64,000 nucleotides of DNA, taken from Rhodocollybia butyracea (lineage: Eukaryota; Basidiomycota; Agaricomycetes; Agaricales; Omphalotaceae). The notes under the pieces are model-generated. The model worked only from the letters and a program-made list of their open reading frames with translations. It had not been told where the DNA came from and ran no database searches. Positions within the stretch are counted from its first letter, which is position 1. Every line of letters begins with the position of its first letter. Location: assembly GCA_015501585.1 (NCBI GenBank), contig JADNRY010000097.1, positions 1 to 64,000 of the forward strand. Direction: 5' to 3'. The position numbers and the translations under genes are program-made. This document shows positions 34,193-46,129 of the stretch, piece by piece.

Positions 34193-34942
34193 TTCACACT
34201 AGCCAAAACAGAGCGAAGTAGAGGTAGAGGTAGACCTAGAAGTAGAGCTTGTTTTAAAAGCGGAGCTCTACTTTTGGCCTAAAGGTAGATGTAATCGCAA
34301 AAGTAGAGCTATACTTTTTTGTGAGCACGTGCGGCTCTTCCGGTGTTCACCGGAGGCGTCTGCCGACGCGTCGTATCAGCGACGCGTCCCTAGCAGCTAA
34401 CTGCCCTTACGCTTGCAGAAGGGTTTCATGGCTCAACATATACAATCTCTGTGCCTCCTACATACATCGGATAGACAATGGGATATGTGACCACATTCCA
34501 CTAGTACATGATAACATCGACAAATACTGCTTATACCAGTCAAATACCAGTTAGTTCATCAGACAGTTGAATCAAAGGGAATAGCACACCTTAGAGCCTC
34601 TGCAGCCCAGTACCCCTGATTTTTTCTTACCCAGTTAATAGAAAAGGTATCACCAATGTCAGAGCAGTGTAAGGCAGCATTGGCCCACTGTGGAGGACTA
34701 CCGCCGTTGATGCGCCTATCTCAGTATCTGAGGCAACGCGCATCAACGGCGGCACCGAGATCAAGTGATCATCGGCCGCCGGGGTCCGGAATCCCTAAGT
34801 CATAAGTAGAGCTCAGGTAGAGCTCCACATTTTGCTCAGCTCTACTTCCTTGAACAGCTGAAAAAGTAGATTTGGGACACCTCTACCTTGACCTCTACCT
34901 CTACCTCTACTTTGCAGGTAGAGCTGTTTCTGCTACTGTGAA
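34193..34942. mobile_element. MITE-like element, 750 bp, GTAGAG-rich inverted ends and central hairpin
   Basis: Outer ends TTCACACTAGC and TTCACAGTAGC are inverted copies, followed on both sides by GTAGAGGTAGAGGTAGA. Near the centre CCGCCGTTGATGCG (about 34701-34714) pairs with CGCATCAACGGCGG (about 34738-34751). No transposase frame and no clear target duplication. Confidence 0.6.
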
Positions 34943-35655
34943 TGTCCTCCTCTTTTTGGCACTAGATGCTCGGAGAGTATGAGCCTGTTGCGTTGCCGTT
35001 CCACTGTTTCAGTACATGCAAAAGTATGCCAAAGCGTGAATTTATTTTGGTATGAGCATGAACGTGAGTGAAAGTGATAAGAACAAGAACGGCTTTGAAC
35101 GTTTGAACACTGGATTAATTATCAAGCGAAGGGTTAGACCCAGTTGCGCTGGGAAATCCACAGGTGCCTGGGTGACTAGAAAAAAACTTCAAGATTCCAG
35201 CACGAAGGCACGACGTTCACGTCAATGCTGGGCGCTGGGCGCCCAGGAGAAGAAATGATTAATGACAAGTGACTTCCCAGTCCTAGCTATGGCCAGATGT
35301 CGATGAATATCATCAGTCTATCAACTTCTCCAGTCGTACTGCTAATATCTTCGAGCAAACGATGGTGGAGACTATATGTCGGACGAACACTCGAATGTCC
35401 TCCAGACGACAGATCAATACAAACCACAAGAAGCCAGCGATTTCTGAATAGAGCGTCGGCTAGAGTCTATAGTAAGTATGTCTACAATTTCTTCAGCATA
35501 CTTGGTAGGCTGCTGCCACTGGTGGGACATCTACTGTTATTAGACAAGGTTGTACATCCGCACGTAAGGATAAACTCACTCGAGAAACTTGCTCAAGGGC
35601 CGTCCAAGGCCGAGAGCCCTCGATTAAAACCTCAAAGTAAACACTGAAATACTGA
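34943..35655. other. 3' region of bHLH copy 1, duplicated
   Basis: Similar to 42880-43330 downstream of bHLH copy 2. The open frames 35297-35647 and 42931-43155 are counterparts but do not conserve protein sequence, so this is more likely untranslated or spacer sequence. Confidence 0.45.
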
Positions 35656-36720
35656 CTAACTACAGTCCATATTTTCTCCTACTCGAGTCTGATCGCTGCT
35701 ACTACCCACGACATTTTCAATACCATCGCGACCACCTCTGTTGTCCAACATCTGCATCATCTGTTCATTTGCATGACGAAGTTCTTCAGCATGACGATGT
35801 TGAGCAGAGATACGGTCCTCTAGGGCTCGGTTTGCAGCTTCCGACTCAATTATGTGAGCTGCAGCTGCCGAACAAAGCAGGATGTTAGACCATTAGTGCG
35901 ATTGTATTCAGCAGAAAGATATACCTCGATCGAGTAATGAAAGTTTCGTATATTTTTTGTGCGGCAGCACGTCTTTGAGTTTAGCATAGTGGTCTCGAAG
36001 TTCATCACGCCGACGTCGCTCTTCCGCCACTGCGTCTGATCTCATCTGGTGCCTGGTTGGTTTCTTCCGAGCGAGGGGTAGGCTTTTCCCGCCACTCCGA
36101 TATACTCTCCTCCTGCGTATCCACCTCGGGTGGAGAATCCCTATCTGCTATCATGGACTGGGACTCCATAGAGGCTTCTGATGCGGCTCTGCTAGATGCT
36201 CTCGAGCCCGCCCGGGACCTATCAGAAACTTTCTGAAGATATCTCAATGAGTTTACTTGTGCTATCGTCAAGTACGGATGCATGTACCGTGAACGTACAT
36301 TTACAAGAACCTCCGTACTATGAACTGACCGAAGCGCCTCCCGCTTTGATTCTCGTACCCTATGTCGCATTCTGATCTTTTCAACAAGCTTGAACACAGA
36401 GGTCTTCCTGTAATCTTGAATACTCTCATGGTACGAATTTTCGTTTTCTCGTGCCCTGCGATGAGGAAAACATCGGTTATCATTGGAGACATTGAGCGTA
36501 CCACGTACTCATTCTGAAGCCTCTGAAACTCTCTCTCTTCATCTGATTCGACCTCCAAATCCGGAATATCCTTGTACCAATGAGTGATATGCTGCTGAAG
36601 ACTGTCTGAACTTTTCCTATGGTTCTCTTCGTGCCGAGCAGTGAAGGATGTTGGTCCAATCCATTTGGCCGCAAGGGTTGTCGCTGCGCCGAGGCCCGCA
36701 AGGCCTGCAGCTTCGGCCAT
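35656..36720 (-). pseudogene. bHLH protein gene, copy 1, frameshifted before the bHLH domain
   Basis: Four exons: 36509-36720, 36299-36455, 35925-36232 and 35656-35864. Introns are 53, 66 and 60 bp with GT-AG ends. It starts M-A-E-A-A-G-L-A-G-L-G-A-A, then an acidic stretch and a Ser/Arg-rich linker. The bHLH reads A-E-E-R-R-R-R-D-E-L-R-D-H-Y-A-K-L-K-D-V-L-P, then K-L-S-L-L-D-R, continuing across intron 3 into A-A-A-H-I-I-E-S-E and a zipper-like helix. Copy 2 lacks one base at the G4 run 36075-36078; with the extra base, the frame entering from exon 1 stops near 36005 before the domain. The gene would be a nuclear DNA-binding factor if functional. As read it is broken, or carries a homopolymer error. 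Confidence 0.7.
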
Positions 36721-37152
36721 GACGGTGTGAGCCCAGGCTATGGAAAGGACTCTGGATGTTGGTTAGGAAATCGATTGGTGGAAGACGGGCAGAGATTGAT
36801 GACGTGGAGATAGTGCTGTGGCATGTAGCTTGTTGATCAAGCAAGGCTTTCAATGAAGCACATGATGAACACAGATATTCCTGTCAAGGCGCTGAGCGAC
36901 GGGATAGTTTTGACGTGTTCGGTCCGCGTTCCTTTCCAGCAACACAGCACGGATTTCTCTAGTATGAACGTCCCCGCCCAGATCAATCTGACCAAATTCG
37001 AGAACCACTAGAGTGGTTTGGACCTACATGCTCTTGACCAGCCTTTTATATACCGGTTCGTGGATGAGTATGTGAAAAGTAGCAACACAACTTGAAAAAC
37101 AGCGTCCATCTTGTCTTTGTTTTTCCTTCTTACTCTCAGGCTCCTGATCCAA
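36721..37152. other. Divergent promoter between bHLH copy 1 and F-box/SMI1-like relic
   Basis: No gene. Upstream sequence is duplicated at about 45240-45710, including GAAGTAGCAACACAA-like and CTTGTCTTT phrases. Confidence 0.4.
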
Positions 37153-37770
37153 TGGAGCTCGAAAGGTTTCCCACCCAAATTCTGCTCAAGATTGTGGACC
37201 CGCTTCCACTCGGCCCTCTTTCCATCTTTCGTGGCGTCAACCGACAATGGTCAGATCTCATTCCTACGCTTGATATTTCCCGAGAGCGCCATGATCTGTA
37301 TAATTTAGATATGAAGTGCATCAACACCTGGGGTTCATCGAAAGTTGCTCCGGCATCGCTGGATTTCTGAATTCATTTCGATAGACAAGCCTACATTGAT
37401 CAAACTATCTATTCCCAACGGTTCTTCCCCGAGCATTTCCGGCCCTTCATCTTAGAGCAGCCCGAGATGGCTGTAATTCCTTATCGGTAGCCTGGCCTCC
37501 CGTATTATTGCAGTCTTAGGGAAGATGCTTCTGAATGAGAACATCCTCACTCTACAGGTTGCAACTTTATTGCTAAACGGCCACCAATAGTATCGGCTAT
37601 TACAGCCTATTTTCCTCACGGTGAAGAAGACGATGAAGCTGACTCGGTACGAACAATCTTGCGAACAATGCCCAACAACGACGAAAATCAACCAAGTATG
37701 TTCAATGATTTTGATCGAAAGATCTTGGCAGAGTTTTCATCAGGTTATCATTCTATGCTTCGGATCTCAG
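37153..37770 (+). pseudogene. F-box/SMI1-KNR4-like gene with nonsense codons
   Basis: Starts M-E-L-E-R-F-P-T-Q-I-L-L-K-I-V-D with R-G-V-N-R-Q-W after it, an F-box. After a TGA at 37368-37370 the same frame continues with F-D-R-Q-A-Y-I-D, F-R-P-F-I-L-E-Q-P and A-V-I, then a TAG where the family normally has W before P-G-L-P, which follows at once. Fungal F-box proteins with an SMI1/KNR4-like C-terminal region have exactly this F-D-R-Q-A-Y-I-D...W-P-G-L order. A later open piece (37560-37760) reads G-C-N-F-I-A-K-R-P-P. Two stops in a recognisable frame indicate a pseudogene. Confidence 0.65.
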
Positions 37771-38622
37771 TAAGGCAAGTCTGTTACCTTCTCTGCGTCG
37801 GTGCTGTTTGAACAGACTGTCTGGCCTCAATGTCACCTGCCAATAATCAGTCACTGATTGATATTGGGGCTGGTATGCTCAAGCCTCCTAGTAGCCTCAT
37901 CTGGACTGGGTTTTCTCAAATGTGTACTAGCATGTACTAATAGAGTAGCGTGAAATGCAGTATCATATTGCTTTTTATAGGTAAAGTCAGTCGGGGTGGG
38001 GCCCAGAATAAGAATCGAGGAGAAGCGGTATAATATCTAGAAATGATGAGGTACTATATATCCCGGTCCATCTGGCTTGAACCTAGAGACAATCTGTTTC
38101 TTCTTGGGATTGATTTAATCTCCAGTACTGTTGCTAAACAGTGCTCACTTGAGCCCTCAGCCTCAAAGTAATAAGGCTTGCGCTCCAATGGCTCTGGCCC
38201 CTGGGTTTTACTCAGATTTAAATAACTTGGGTCAGCTGCCAGTGTTGGTATGGCAGGCCTGACATGCTACTACACTGGCCCTGAAAAACCCGGGCCTATG
38301 TATTACTTCTCCAAGTTTCACCGTCTTCAACAGCAAGTGGTGCTTACATCATGCAACAGTTTTAATACCTGGGTTTGAGCTGGATTACTTACTGTACCGC
38401 ATTGGCCGCCTATGGTCTTTCTTACTGGGATCATTGAGTTGAGATCTTTTGGCTCCCAGGGCTCAGTGCTGGGTACTGGGGCAGGGATCAGGATTCAGAA
38501 GTTACGAGTTTACCACAGGACTACTAGAGTATATTTATATCTGAATAGCCATGCAGGAAGTTCATGTAGTATAAAGTCAGTCTTTCGGTTCTTTTCTCCC
38601 TCCACCACTGTTCTCTTCAGTC
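37771..38622. other. Intergenic region, no gene seen
   Basis: Only short frames. Presumably holds the promoter of the membrane protein gene at 38623. Confidence 0.4.
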
Positions 38623-40142
38623 ATGTCATCCCAAGTTGTTATAAGCCCTGTGGACATAACATTGCTTCAGGAAAATATTATTGAAACCGCATTCGGAGTA
38701 GGTGTATGGGGTACGCTGGATGTCCATAAGCCTACGGTTCCGATGATTTTTTTCACTGATATGCCTCACTCTTAGGTATCAATACATCACTGGTGTTTCT
38801 TACAATGTACACACTCATGTTAGTGGTGTCCACATGATCTTAGATTCCGAGTCTATTAATTCCATGTTGCAGAATGCGAGACATAACTGTGTCAAAATCT
38901 CGTCCGGTACTCCTTGTTGTCATTTTTTGCATGTACATTGGAGACTGTGTGTCTGAAATTGTCTACCTCCTAAGTTTCATCGCTACGATCAAAAACCTTG
39001 GCGAACCTCCGCTGCCACCTGTTGCACCTGGAACGCAATTCATCTGCGTTACTATATTCACTGGAATTAATGTGAATACAATAGTATACTGTGATATTTT
39101 GAACCGTTTCTCATATGATCTACCTTCAATCTACCTTGAACCTACCTAGTTTCTCCTAAGTGATGGTGTAGTGTGTTGGAGAGCCTGGATTTTGTACCCA
39201 CAAAATAAAGCAGCCAGAGGACTCCTGGTTTTTTGTATGGTTGGCAGTGTCAGTACGTATTAATCTCTCTCTATTTCATCCAAACATGCTGTTAAATTGA
39301 ACTACATTCAAGCGGCGCTTGGGACAGGTCTTTCCATTGGGACCGAGCAACTGTTGAAGGATAAATCGGCACCTGTAACACCCTTATCAAATCTCACCTA
39401 CTATGTTCCACTTTTATTCACAAACATTGTTGCCACAATATTGGTTGGAGCAAAATTCTGGTTGAGATTTTTCCATCTGTGACTGTTGCGCTCTTATCTC
39501 AAAATTTGAACAATATGCAGGAAGTACCGCACAGAAATTGTTGCCCATCTTTATTCTGGACGGCCGAAAAGGAGGTCGCCCGTCAACCGTATTCTGGTAT
39601 TGCTTACTGAATCTGGGATCATTTACTGTTTATTCTGGGTGAGTTTTTTCTCTCACAAAATCTGGATTTGATCTGGATCAGAGATTCCCCTAACATCGTA
39701 CGGCTATTGAAGATCATTTCCATGCTCAGTGGCGTTGCAATAATGGGGCCTTTTGCTGCTGAAATATTTGAGTGTGTGCTCCCTCAATTATCGGTATGTG
39801 ATTAGGTGCTGAAGTATTTGATACTATGTGACTAACTGGTTCAATGTGTGTGATCTTGGTGTGATCTAGTGCATATACCTATCAACTGTCATCCTTGTCT
39901 CTTTACAAAAATCATTTACCATGAACGCGGTCATATCCGGGCAGTTAGGGTTGATCGAAGTTGAACCATATATAATAGATGTTGCTGCACAACCATCCGG
40001 TAGCGGATTTGACACTAATGCACCACAGATTGGTGTTAGTTTTGTGGATAGGGTTAGAAGGGTTTCCAGTTGGAATTCAACTACCCAAGAAACTGCTAAT
40101 GTGGAAACTCAAGGCGACAATTTTTCTATAGACTCTGAATAA
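38623..40142 (+). CDS. Multi-pass integral membrane protein, agaricomycete family of unknown function (354 aa)
   Basis: Eight exons give one open frame: 38623-38710, 38776-38818, 38873-39083, 39150-39252, 39313-39460, 39521-39638, 39713-39793 and 39870-40142. All introns are GT-AG and the phases match. Hydrophobic segments include L-V-F-L-T-M-Y-T-L-I, V-L-L-V-V-I-F-C-M-Y, G-L-L-V-F-C-M-V-G, Y-V-P-L-L-F-T-N-I-V-A-T, S-G-I-I-Y-C-L-F-W and C-I-Y-L-S-T-V-I-L-V. Signature pieces W-R-A-W-I-L-Y-P, S-N-L-T-Y-Y-V-P and V-S-L-Q-K-S are those of a large family of 6-7 TM proteins in mushrooms without a known role. The tail is hydrophilic and probably cytosolic. Exons 1-2 and the exon 6/7 border are the least certain. 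It sits alone between duplicated, decayed regions. Confidence 0.75.
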
Positions 40143-41030
40143 AACCCATTCTTGATGTAGACTCTTAGGTAGAACATAGATCAGACATAGATGATTTTGG
40201 AAGAGCTAGTTATCCAGTGTGAATGAGGGCGGTGGAGGTTCGAGTGTTCCAAGAGTTGTTGGAATGTAAGCATTTAGAAAAGATTCCAAGAGTTGGAACG
40301 TAAGAAATGAGAGATCGGACGACAGGAGGATAGGAAGGTAGAGACTGCCAATTCCTTCTATAAGGAGAAAGCGTGAGTCCAAAATGAAATTCCAGTTCTT
40401 GGCCTGTGCCAGTTCATGCCGCTGATTGATGAGTCTGTTGAGTCAGGATCTGACGTTAACATCGAAAGTTCTGAATGGAATTTGGTAGTGAGATGACGAG
40501 GATGCTTTGTAAATGGGGGCCTGTGGTCCAGATTGGGTAGCAGATGGAGTGATTGAAGCGAAGGGGATTATAGCCCGAATATTCACGTTGGCATTTGAAG
40601 CTTCAAAATCATTGCTACATGATCCAGAACTGTTTGGAGCATGAGTACAAATTAATTGAGAGAAGAAACTGAACGCACTCGTCCTGATCGTGAGATTGAT
40701 AATTTCGTAACAGAGGTGTGCCAGTAATTCTATACCTTACTCCCAATGAATCGATCATATAGCTGATTTCATGATCGCTTTTTGTTGACTGAAACTGATC
40801 GATTTCTTTTTTGAACATCGATGAGGTGTAGGTGTAGTTATATCACTACAGACTCTATCTATCCCACTGTGCATGCTACGATCCATATAGACAAGTTATG
40901 TAAACCCACTTGGTAAGTAAACCATTGTAAAAAGAGAAAAGCGGTATGTATACTGATGAAAAACTATCATGCTTAGTAGTACCAGAAAGTGTCCGACACT
41001 ATGTGCTCAATGTGACTCGACACATCACTC
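40143..41030. other. Degenerate duplicated spacer
   Basis: Similar to 33240-33400, 33740-33950 and 42240-42420. No intact gene. Confidence 0.45.
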
Positions 41031-41160
41031 TGTACCACACCAAGATACCACAACCATCATACCGCTCCTCTCGATATCGTTCAAAGAATCATACACATCA
41101 CCAGCCTCCTCCTTCAATCGATCTCGAAATTCCATAGTAAACACCCTTAAGCAGTATAGA
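41030..41160 (-). pseudogene. 3'-end fragment of the F-box gene, copy 3, fused to an F-box-like relic
   Basis: Near-copy of 8010-8110. At about 41150-41160 it switches abruptly into the array relic sequence (GAAAGTTGAGCGACAGCG), which continues to about 41830. Confidence 0.6.
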
Positions 41161-42930
41161 AAGTTGAGCGACAGCGTTCGGGATGGGGGCAGAATGATCA
41201 AAAATCGGGGTTTTGACGGTGTGCTCTCATGGCCACGAGCATGACGGGTTGCGGGCCTGCGGCAGGGGATGAAGAAGTACGGCGCCCATGTGATATCTTG
41301 CCGCGTCAACAATGGTTCTTACGAGACGTTTAGTGAGAGTATGGACCATGGTCGCGTGAACCGGAGATTATAGCGCAATCCTCGATTGATAGAGTGGGGT
41401 AAGAAGAGAGTCGGGTGAAGAATTCCCTGACCAGTGACATAGCCTAAAAAAGGAAAAGTGAGTTATCATAAACGCACAGACGCAGATATCGAAACACACC
41501 TCGCCAGGAAATCCTTTCGTATATCTAATCCGCAACTCTTTCAACCCGGTAAAACCATAATAACTGTATACACAGTCTCAACGTCCCGGTTCTCCATCGT
41601 GATATCGAAAAAACGCGCGCTGAAGGGGAGGGACTTGCATGAGAACATCCACATACTTGAACGAAGCCTTCCCAACCTATTGCAGCGCCGTAACGTCGAT
41701 TTGAAGAACAAATTCAGAAGAACAGGTGGAGTGCAATAGCGAGCTCGCATGATACCGGGGATGAATATTTGAATCCAAATAGGACAAGCTCTGTTGATGC
41801 GCTACACGGTGTGCAGAGTTTATACGTGAAACTTGAGAACCACGCGATCTCGTTGTATCGCCATGTGTCGTACCAGTGTAACGTGCGAACCCGACCCAAG
41901 AAACGAAGGATTCCGTTTAGTAAGAGAGTCTAGCTTGGAATCGGGAGGATGGTAGAGTCTGAAAGACTGTTTCGAGCCCGGCGAAGTATACATATGGATT
42001 TGGAGCGAGGCGGGCTTGTCGAACAACCTGAGGAAGCTGTCTCGACCACAAATCGGGGGAGGAGTAGATGAAAATTCATCTGAAACAAGGTTATTTGGAC
42101 GCAAGACGGAGCTGTTCAACTCATCACATGCATCACACTTCAAGCACATACGCTCGAGAAGGGAAAGAGGGTTAGAGGAAGATGAGTCTGCTGACACCCA
42201 TTGGCGTCGAGAGCTGGATGGAATTTGCGAGCGAATGTGATGACGAGGTAATGGGGTCTGTAGTTCAGATTGGGTAGCAGATAGAGTGAGGGGATTATCG
42301 ATTATAGCCCCATATTCACGTTGGCGTAAGCTTCAATCATTGCTACTTGATCCAGAACTGTTTGAAGCATCAGTACAAAATAATTGAAAAGAAACTCAAC
42401 GCACTTGTCCTTGTCACTCTGTGGAATTAACCTTGGTATGCGATTTCGCCGCAGATGTACGCCAGAAAGAGAGAAAACATAGAAAAAGCGGACATTGGCC
42501 TGGTTCGTTATTAGGACAGACGATCGTCGATGAGCTGCTTTGACCATAAAATCGCTGCTACTTTGACTCACCTTTGGACCGACACGTAGTTAGACATAGT
42601 TAGACACGTATTTTGCACGTAGTAGATTGAAAGATAGCGCGATAGCGCTTTAACCAATGTGTATCTGACGCGTAGAGATAGAAGAAAAATTTGAGAAAAA
42701 AGAAGGGAGTTCAAGCGTTAAAATGCTGCGCGCTAATCTTCCAAGTTGCCTTCCGGCATTGTTCGGGCAGCAGTTAGAAAGTTGTTAAACGGAATCCCTG
42801 GTCTAAGAACTCCGCAAGTGACGACCTGAAAAAAAGGTTTCAAGTTTCTAGTACGAAGCTCAAAGTTCAAACGTTCAAGTGCAGAACGCCCCAAACCCAG
42901 GAGAGGAAATGAATCCTTATCCCATCATGG
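41161..42930. other. Array-type relic followed by degenerate duplication
   Basis: 41160-41830 is a further decayed copy of the F-box-like relic (compare 31060-31740), and 41830-42930 parallels 31750-32900. No intact gene. The 125-codon minus frame at 41820-42197 keeps L-Y-H-P-P-D-S-K-L-D in common with 31829-32104. Confidence 0.5.
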
Positions 42931-43339
42931 ATGTCGATGAACATCGGTATGAACTTCTTCAACAGGCGACCTGGTAAGACCTTCAAGGTTCAAGCACGGC
43001 AGAGACCATATGAAGGAGGAACATTCAAATATTCTCCAGGCAACAGATCACAAGAAGCCAACGACTTCCAGCTAGACCGTCGGCTTCGCCAACCTGTAGA
43101 GTCAATAGGTGTCTATTATGCCTACAATTTCTTTCCTCAGCATACTACCTGGTAAGCTGCTGCCAGTGGTGCATTTACTGTAGTACTAATTATTTGACAA
43201 TATCACTTGTCACATTGGAGTTATAGTTCCACATCAATGAAGGTAAACTCACTTGAGAAACCAAGTTGCTCGGTGGATAATCAATGCTCTCATTTTAACG
43301 AGAGTCCTTAATTAGAACCTCAAAACGAACACAGACTAA

Positions 43340-45234
43340 TCAGAAACCACCGTCGGACTCCGAGTCCGTATTCTCTCCTGCTCCAGTCAGATCACTGCTA
43401 CCCACGACATTTTCAGTACCATCGCGAATGTTGTCCAACATTTGGTGATTTGCATGGTGAAGCTCATCAGCGTAACGACGTTGAACAGAGATACGGTCCT
43501 CTAAGAGTCGGTTTTCAGCCTCCAAATTGATAATATGATTTGCAGCTGCCAAACAGACGATGTTAGAACTTTAGTACGATCAGTGTGTTAGGCAGCAAAG
43601 TATACCTCTTTCGAGTATTGAAACTTTAGTAGACTCGAACCAGTCCCCTGCTAGAGTTGTGATGTGAAAATCACAGCCTCGGCAGAGGGACTGGAACTTA
43701 ATCCGGCAGTTTTAGACGGTCGGATTTAAGTCACATGCTTCTTTGGACTTCGAGAAATCCAAAAATTTGAGGTGTCTCAACCATGAATTTAGGACAAATG
43801 TAAGTAGACAAAAAGTTGCACTTCGAGTATAAGATAAACGTCTATTTTACCGATTTTTTATATCAAAACTCGTTAACGAGATATTCAATGTTCTTTATCA
43901 CAGAGTCGGGTCGAGGCGGAGTGGAAAGAACATACTGCAAGGCAGAATTACCACTCATCTTACCCAAAATCGCTGTATAAACTTTCTTTTATGAGACGGC
44001 CCTCAAAAATAGGACATTTTGAGAGCACTGTGTTGAGCTCGTCGCTGATCAAGCTAACTGTGCTACTTGGGTGTCTGCACGTAGCTCGGCAAGCTTCTTG
44101 CCGCAGCTCCTAACCCTAGCCTCCACCAGAAAGATCATTGAATAGTTCAGTAACGAGTTCAGATATAAAAATTCGGCAAAATAGATGTTTACTGTAGAGT
44201 TAAGACGCAACTTTTTGTCTATTTAGATATGTCCTAAAGACATGTCTGAGACCCCCCAAATTTTCGGATTTCTCCAAGTCCAAACAAGCATGTGACTTAA
44301 ATCCGACCCGCTAAAAATGCCGGATTAAGTTCCAGTCGTTTCACGGACACGGCTGATCTCAGTCATCAAAGTGTCCAAAAGAAACGACTGGCTCGAGTCT
44401 AAAACTTTAGTCTCTTTTGCCTTCGTTTCCGGCAGCACGCTTTTGAGTTTGAAAAAAGGCTCTCGAAGTTCATCACGACGCCTCTCTTCTGCGACTCGGA
44501 TTATTACATGCTGACTGCTTTCTGCGATTGCAGCTGCATCCGATTGCCTCTGGCGTCTGGTTGGTTTCTTCCCAGCGAGTGCCGAGTTTTCCTGCCACGC
44601 CGATATTCTCTCCTTCCGCATATTCTCCTCAGGTGGAGAATCAGTATCTGCTGCCGTGGACTGGGAATCCATAGAGGCTTCTGACGCCGCTTTGCTAGAT
44701 GCTCTCGAGCTCGCCCGGGACCTATCTGAAACTCTCTGAAGATATCCCAATGAGTTTACTTGTCTGGGGATCTGATATCGTCAAATACGGATGTATGTAG
44801 GAACGTACATTCACAAGAACCTCCGTACTATGAACTGACTGAAGCGCGTCCCGCTTTGACTCTCGCACCCTATGTCGCTTTTTGACTTTTTCAACAAGGT
44901 TGAATACAGAGGTCTGCTTATATTCTTGAATACTCTCATGGTATGAATTCTCGTTCTCTCGCGCTCTGCAACGAGAAAACATCAGTTATCAGTGGAGATA
45001 TTCAGCATATATATCACATACTCATTCTGAAGCCTCTGAAACTCCATCTCCTCATCCGATTCGACCTCCAAATCCGGGATATCTGTATACCAATGATTAA
45101 TATGCTGCTGAAGGCTGTCTGAACTTTTCCTATGGTTCTCTTTCGTGCCGAGCAGTGAAGGATGTTGGTCCAATCCATTTAGCTGCAAGAGTTGTCGCTG
45201 CGCCGAGGCCTGCAAGGCCTGCAGCTTCTGCCAT
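43340..45234 (-). pseudogene. bHLH protein gene, copy 2, interrupted by a foldback element
   Basis: Paralogue of 35656-36720 with the same exon order. Exon 1 (ATG at 45234) has one extra base at the T3 run near 45141-45143, shifting the frame after T-A-R. Exon 3 is in frame through the Ser/Arg linker into R-V-A-E-E-R-R-R-D-E-L-R-E-P-F-F-K-L-K-S-V-L-P and K-E-T-K-V, and is then cut by the insertion at 43631-44401. The far side resumes with the end of helix 2 and a terminal exon (43340-43552) reading A-A-A-N-H-I-I-N-L-E-A-E-N-R, a zipper-like helix. Without the insert the domain would be continuous. Confidence 0.75.
43631..44401. mobile_element. Foldback/MULE-like non-autonomous element, 771 bp
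   Basis: Ends TAGACTCGAACCAGTC and (inverse) TAGACTCGAGCCAGTC. Inverted similarity extends roughly 270 bp from each end. A 9-bp target duplication AAACTTTAG lies at 43622-43630 and 44402-44410. Each arm contains a further hairpin: CCAGTCCC/GGGACTGG on the left and CCAGTCGTTTC/GAAACGACTGG on the right. No coding capacity. Nine-base duplications with long inverted repeats are typical of Mutator-like elements. Confidence 0.85.
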
Positions 45235-46129
45235 GGCGGCGTGAGCCCAGGCTTTGGGAAGGAGTTTAGATGTTCGTTAGGGTGGGGGGAGGGTGGTATA
45301 GATGGATAACGTGGCGATAGTGCTGCATCATGCGCCCTGTTGAATCTTGATCAAGCAAGGCTTTTCAATGAAAGCACATGATGAAGACAAATATCAAGGC
45401 GGTGAGCGACGAGAGAGTTTTGAACTAATTTGGTCCGTTTTCCAGCGAAACAGCTAGTATGAGCTTACTTTCCGGTGCTATATTATCACCATGTTCAAGA
45501 GCCTGAACCGTCGCATCTCCGGAATAATATTTATCGTGATTTAATCGTTTAGCACAATTCGATATTTGAAGAGCCCGGACTCACATCTTCTCATATGCTC
45601 GACTCAGATACAAATCGTGACTGACTGCGTGAGAAGTAGCAACACAAACGTCCATGCGTCTTGTCTTTTTTTCTTTTCTCACTCAACGTGTCTTCTTATT
45701 CTCAGGCTCCCAATCCAATTCGAAGCGTTTCCTAGCGAAATTCCACTCAAGATTGTAGAGTAGCTCCCATTCGGCATCTTTCGCGGAATTCACCAGCCGT
45801 TGCTGTGGAAATGAGCTACCCGCCTCTGATATGTGGAACTCGACTGGAAAACTCAGACAGGAAGTCCGCTCAGAAACATTCACTTGTGCCATCCGAGTCT
45901 GCATACATACTTAAACAAAAAACAAAAAAAACAAGGTAAGGACCAACTATTGCCACAAGCTTTGGAAGCTCGTTATTTAATTATGAGCGATCGCATCTTG
46001 GTACTCATTCTTAGACTTAGCGCAACTTTGGTTTGACCCTTGAGTTTCATTTGGTATTTGTACTTCTTATATAACATTGTCCTCCTGGAATTTTACGATC
46101 TTGTCACTACTTATAATAACATCCTTTCA
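45235..46129. other. Duplicated F-box/SMI1-like relic and spacer
   Basis: Around 45710-45800 the plus strand reads Q-F-E-A-F-P-S-E-I-P-L-K-I-V-E then a stop, a decayed copy of the F-box start at 37153. Nothing further is coding up to the P450 stop codon. Confidence 0.5.

Noticed and set aside
35297..35647. 116-codon plus frame downstream of bHLH copy 1
   Set aside because: The duplicated counterpart at 42931-43155 does not keep the protein sequence, so coding is unlikely.
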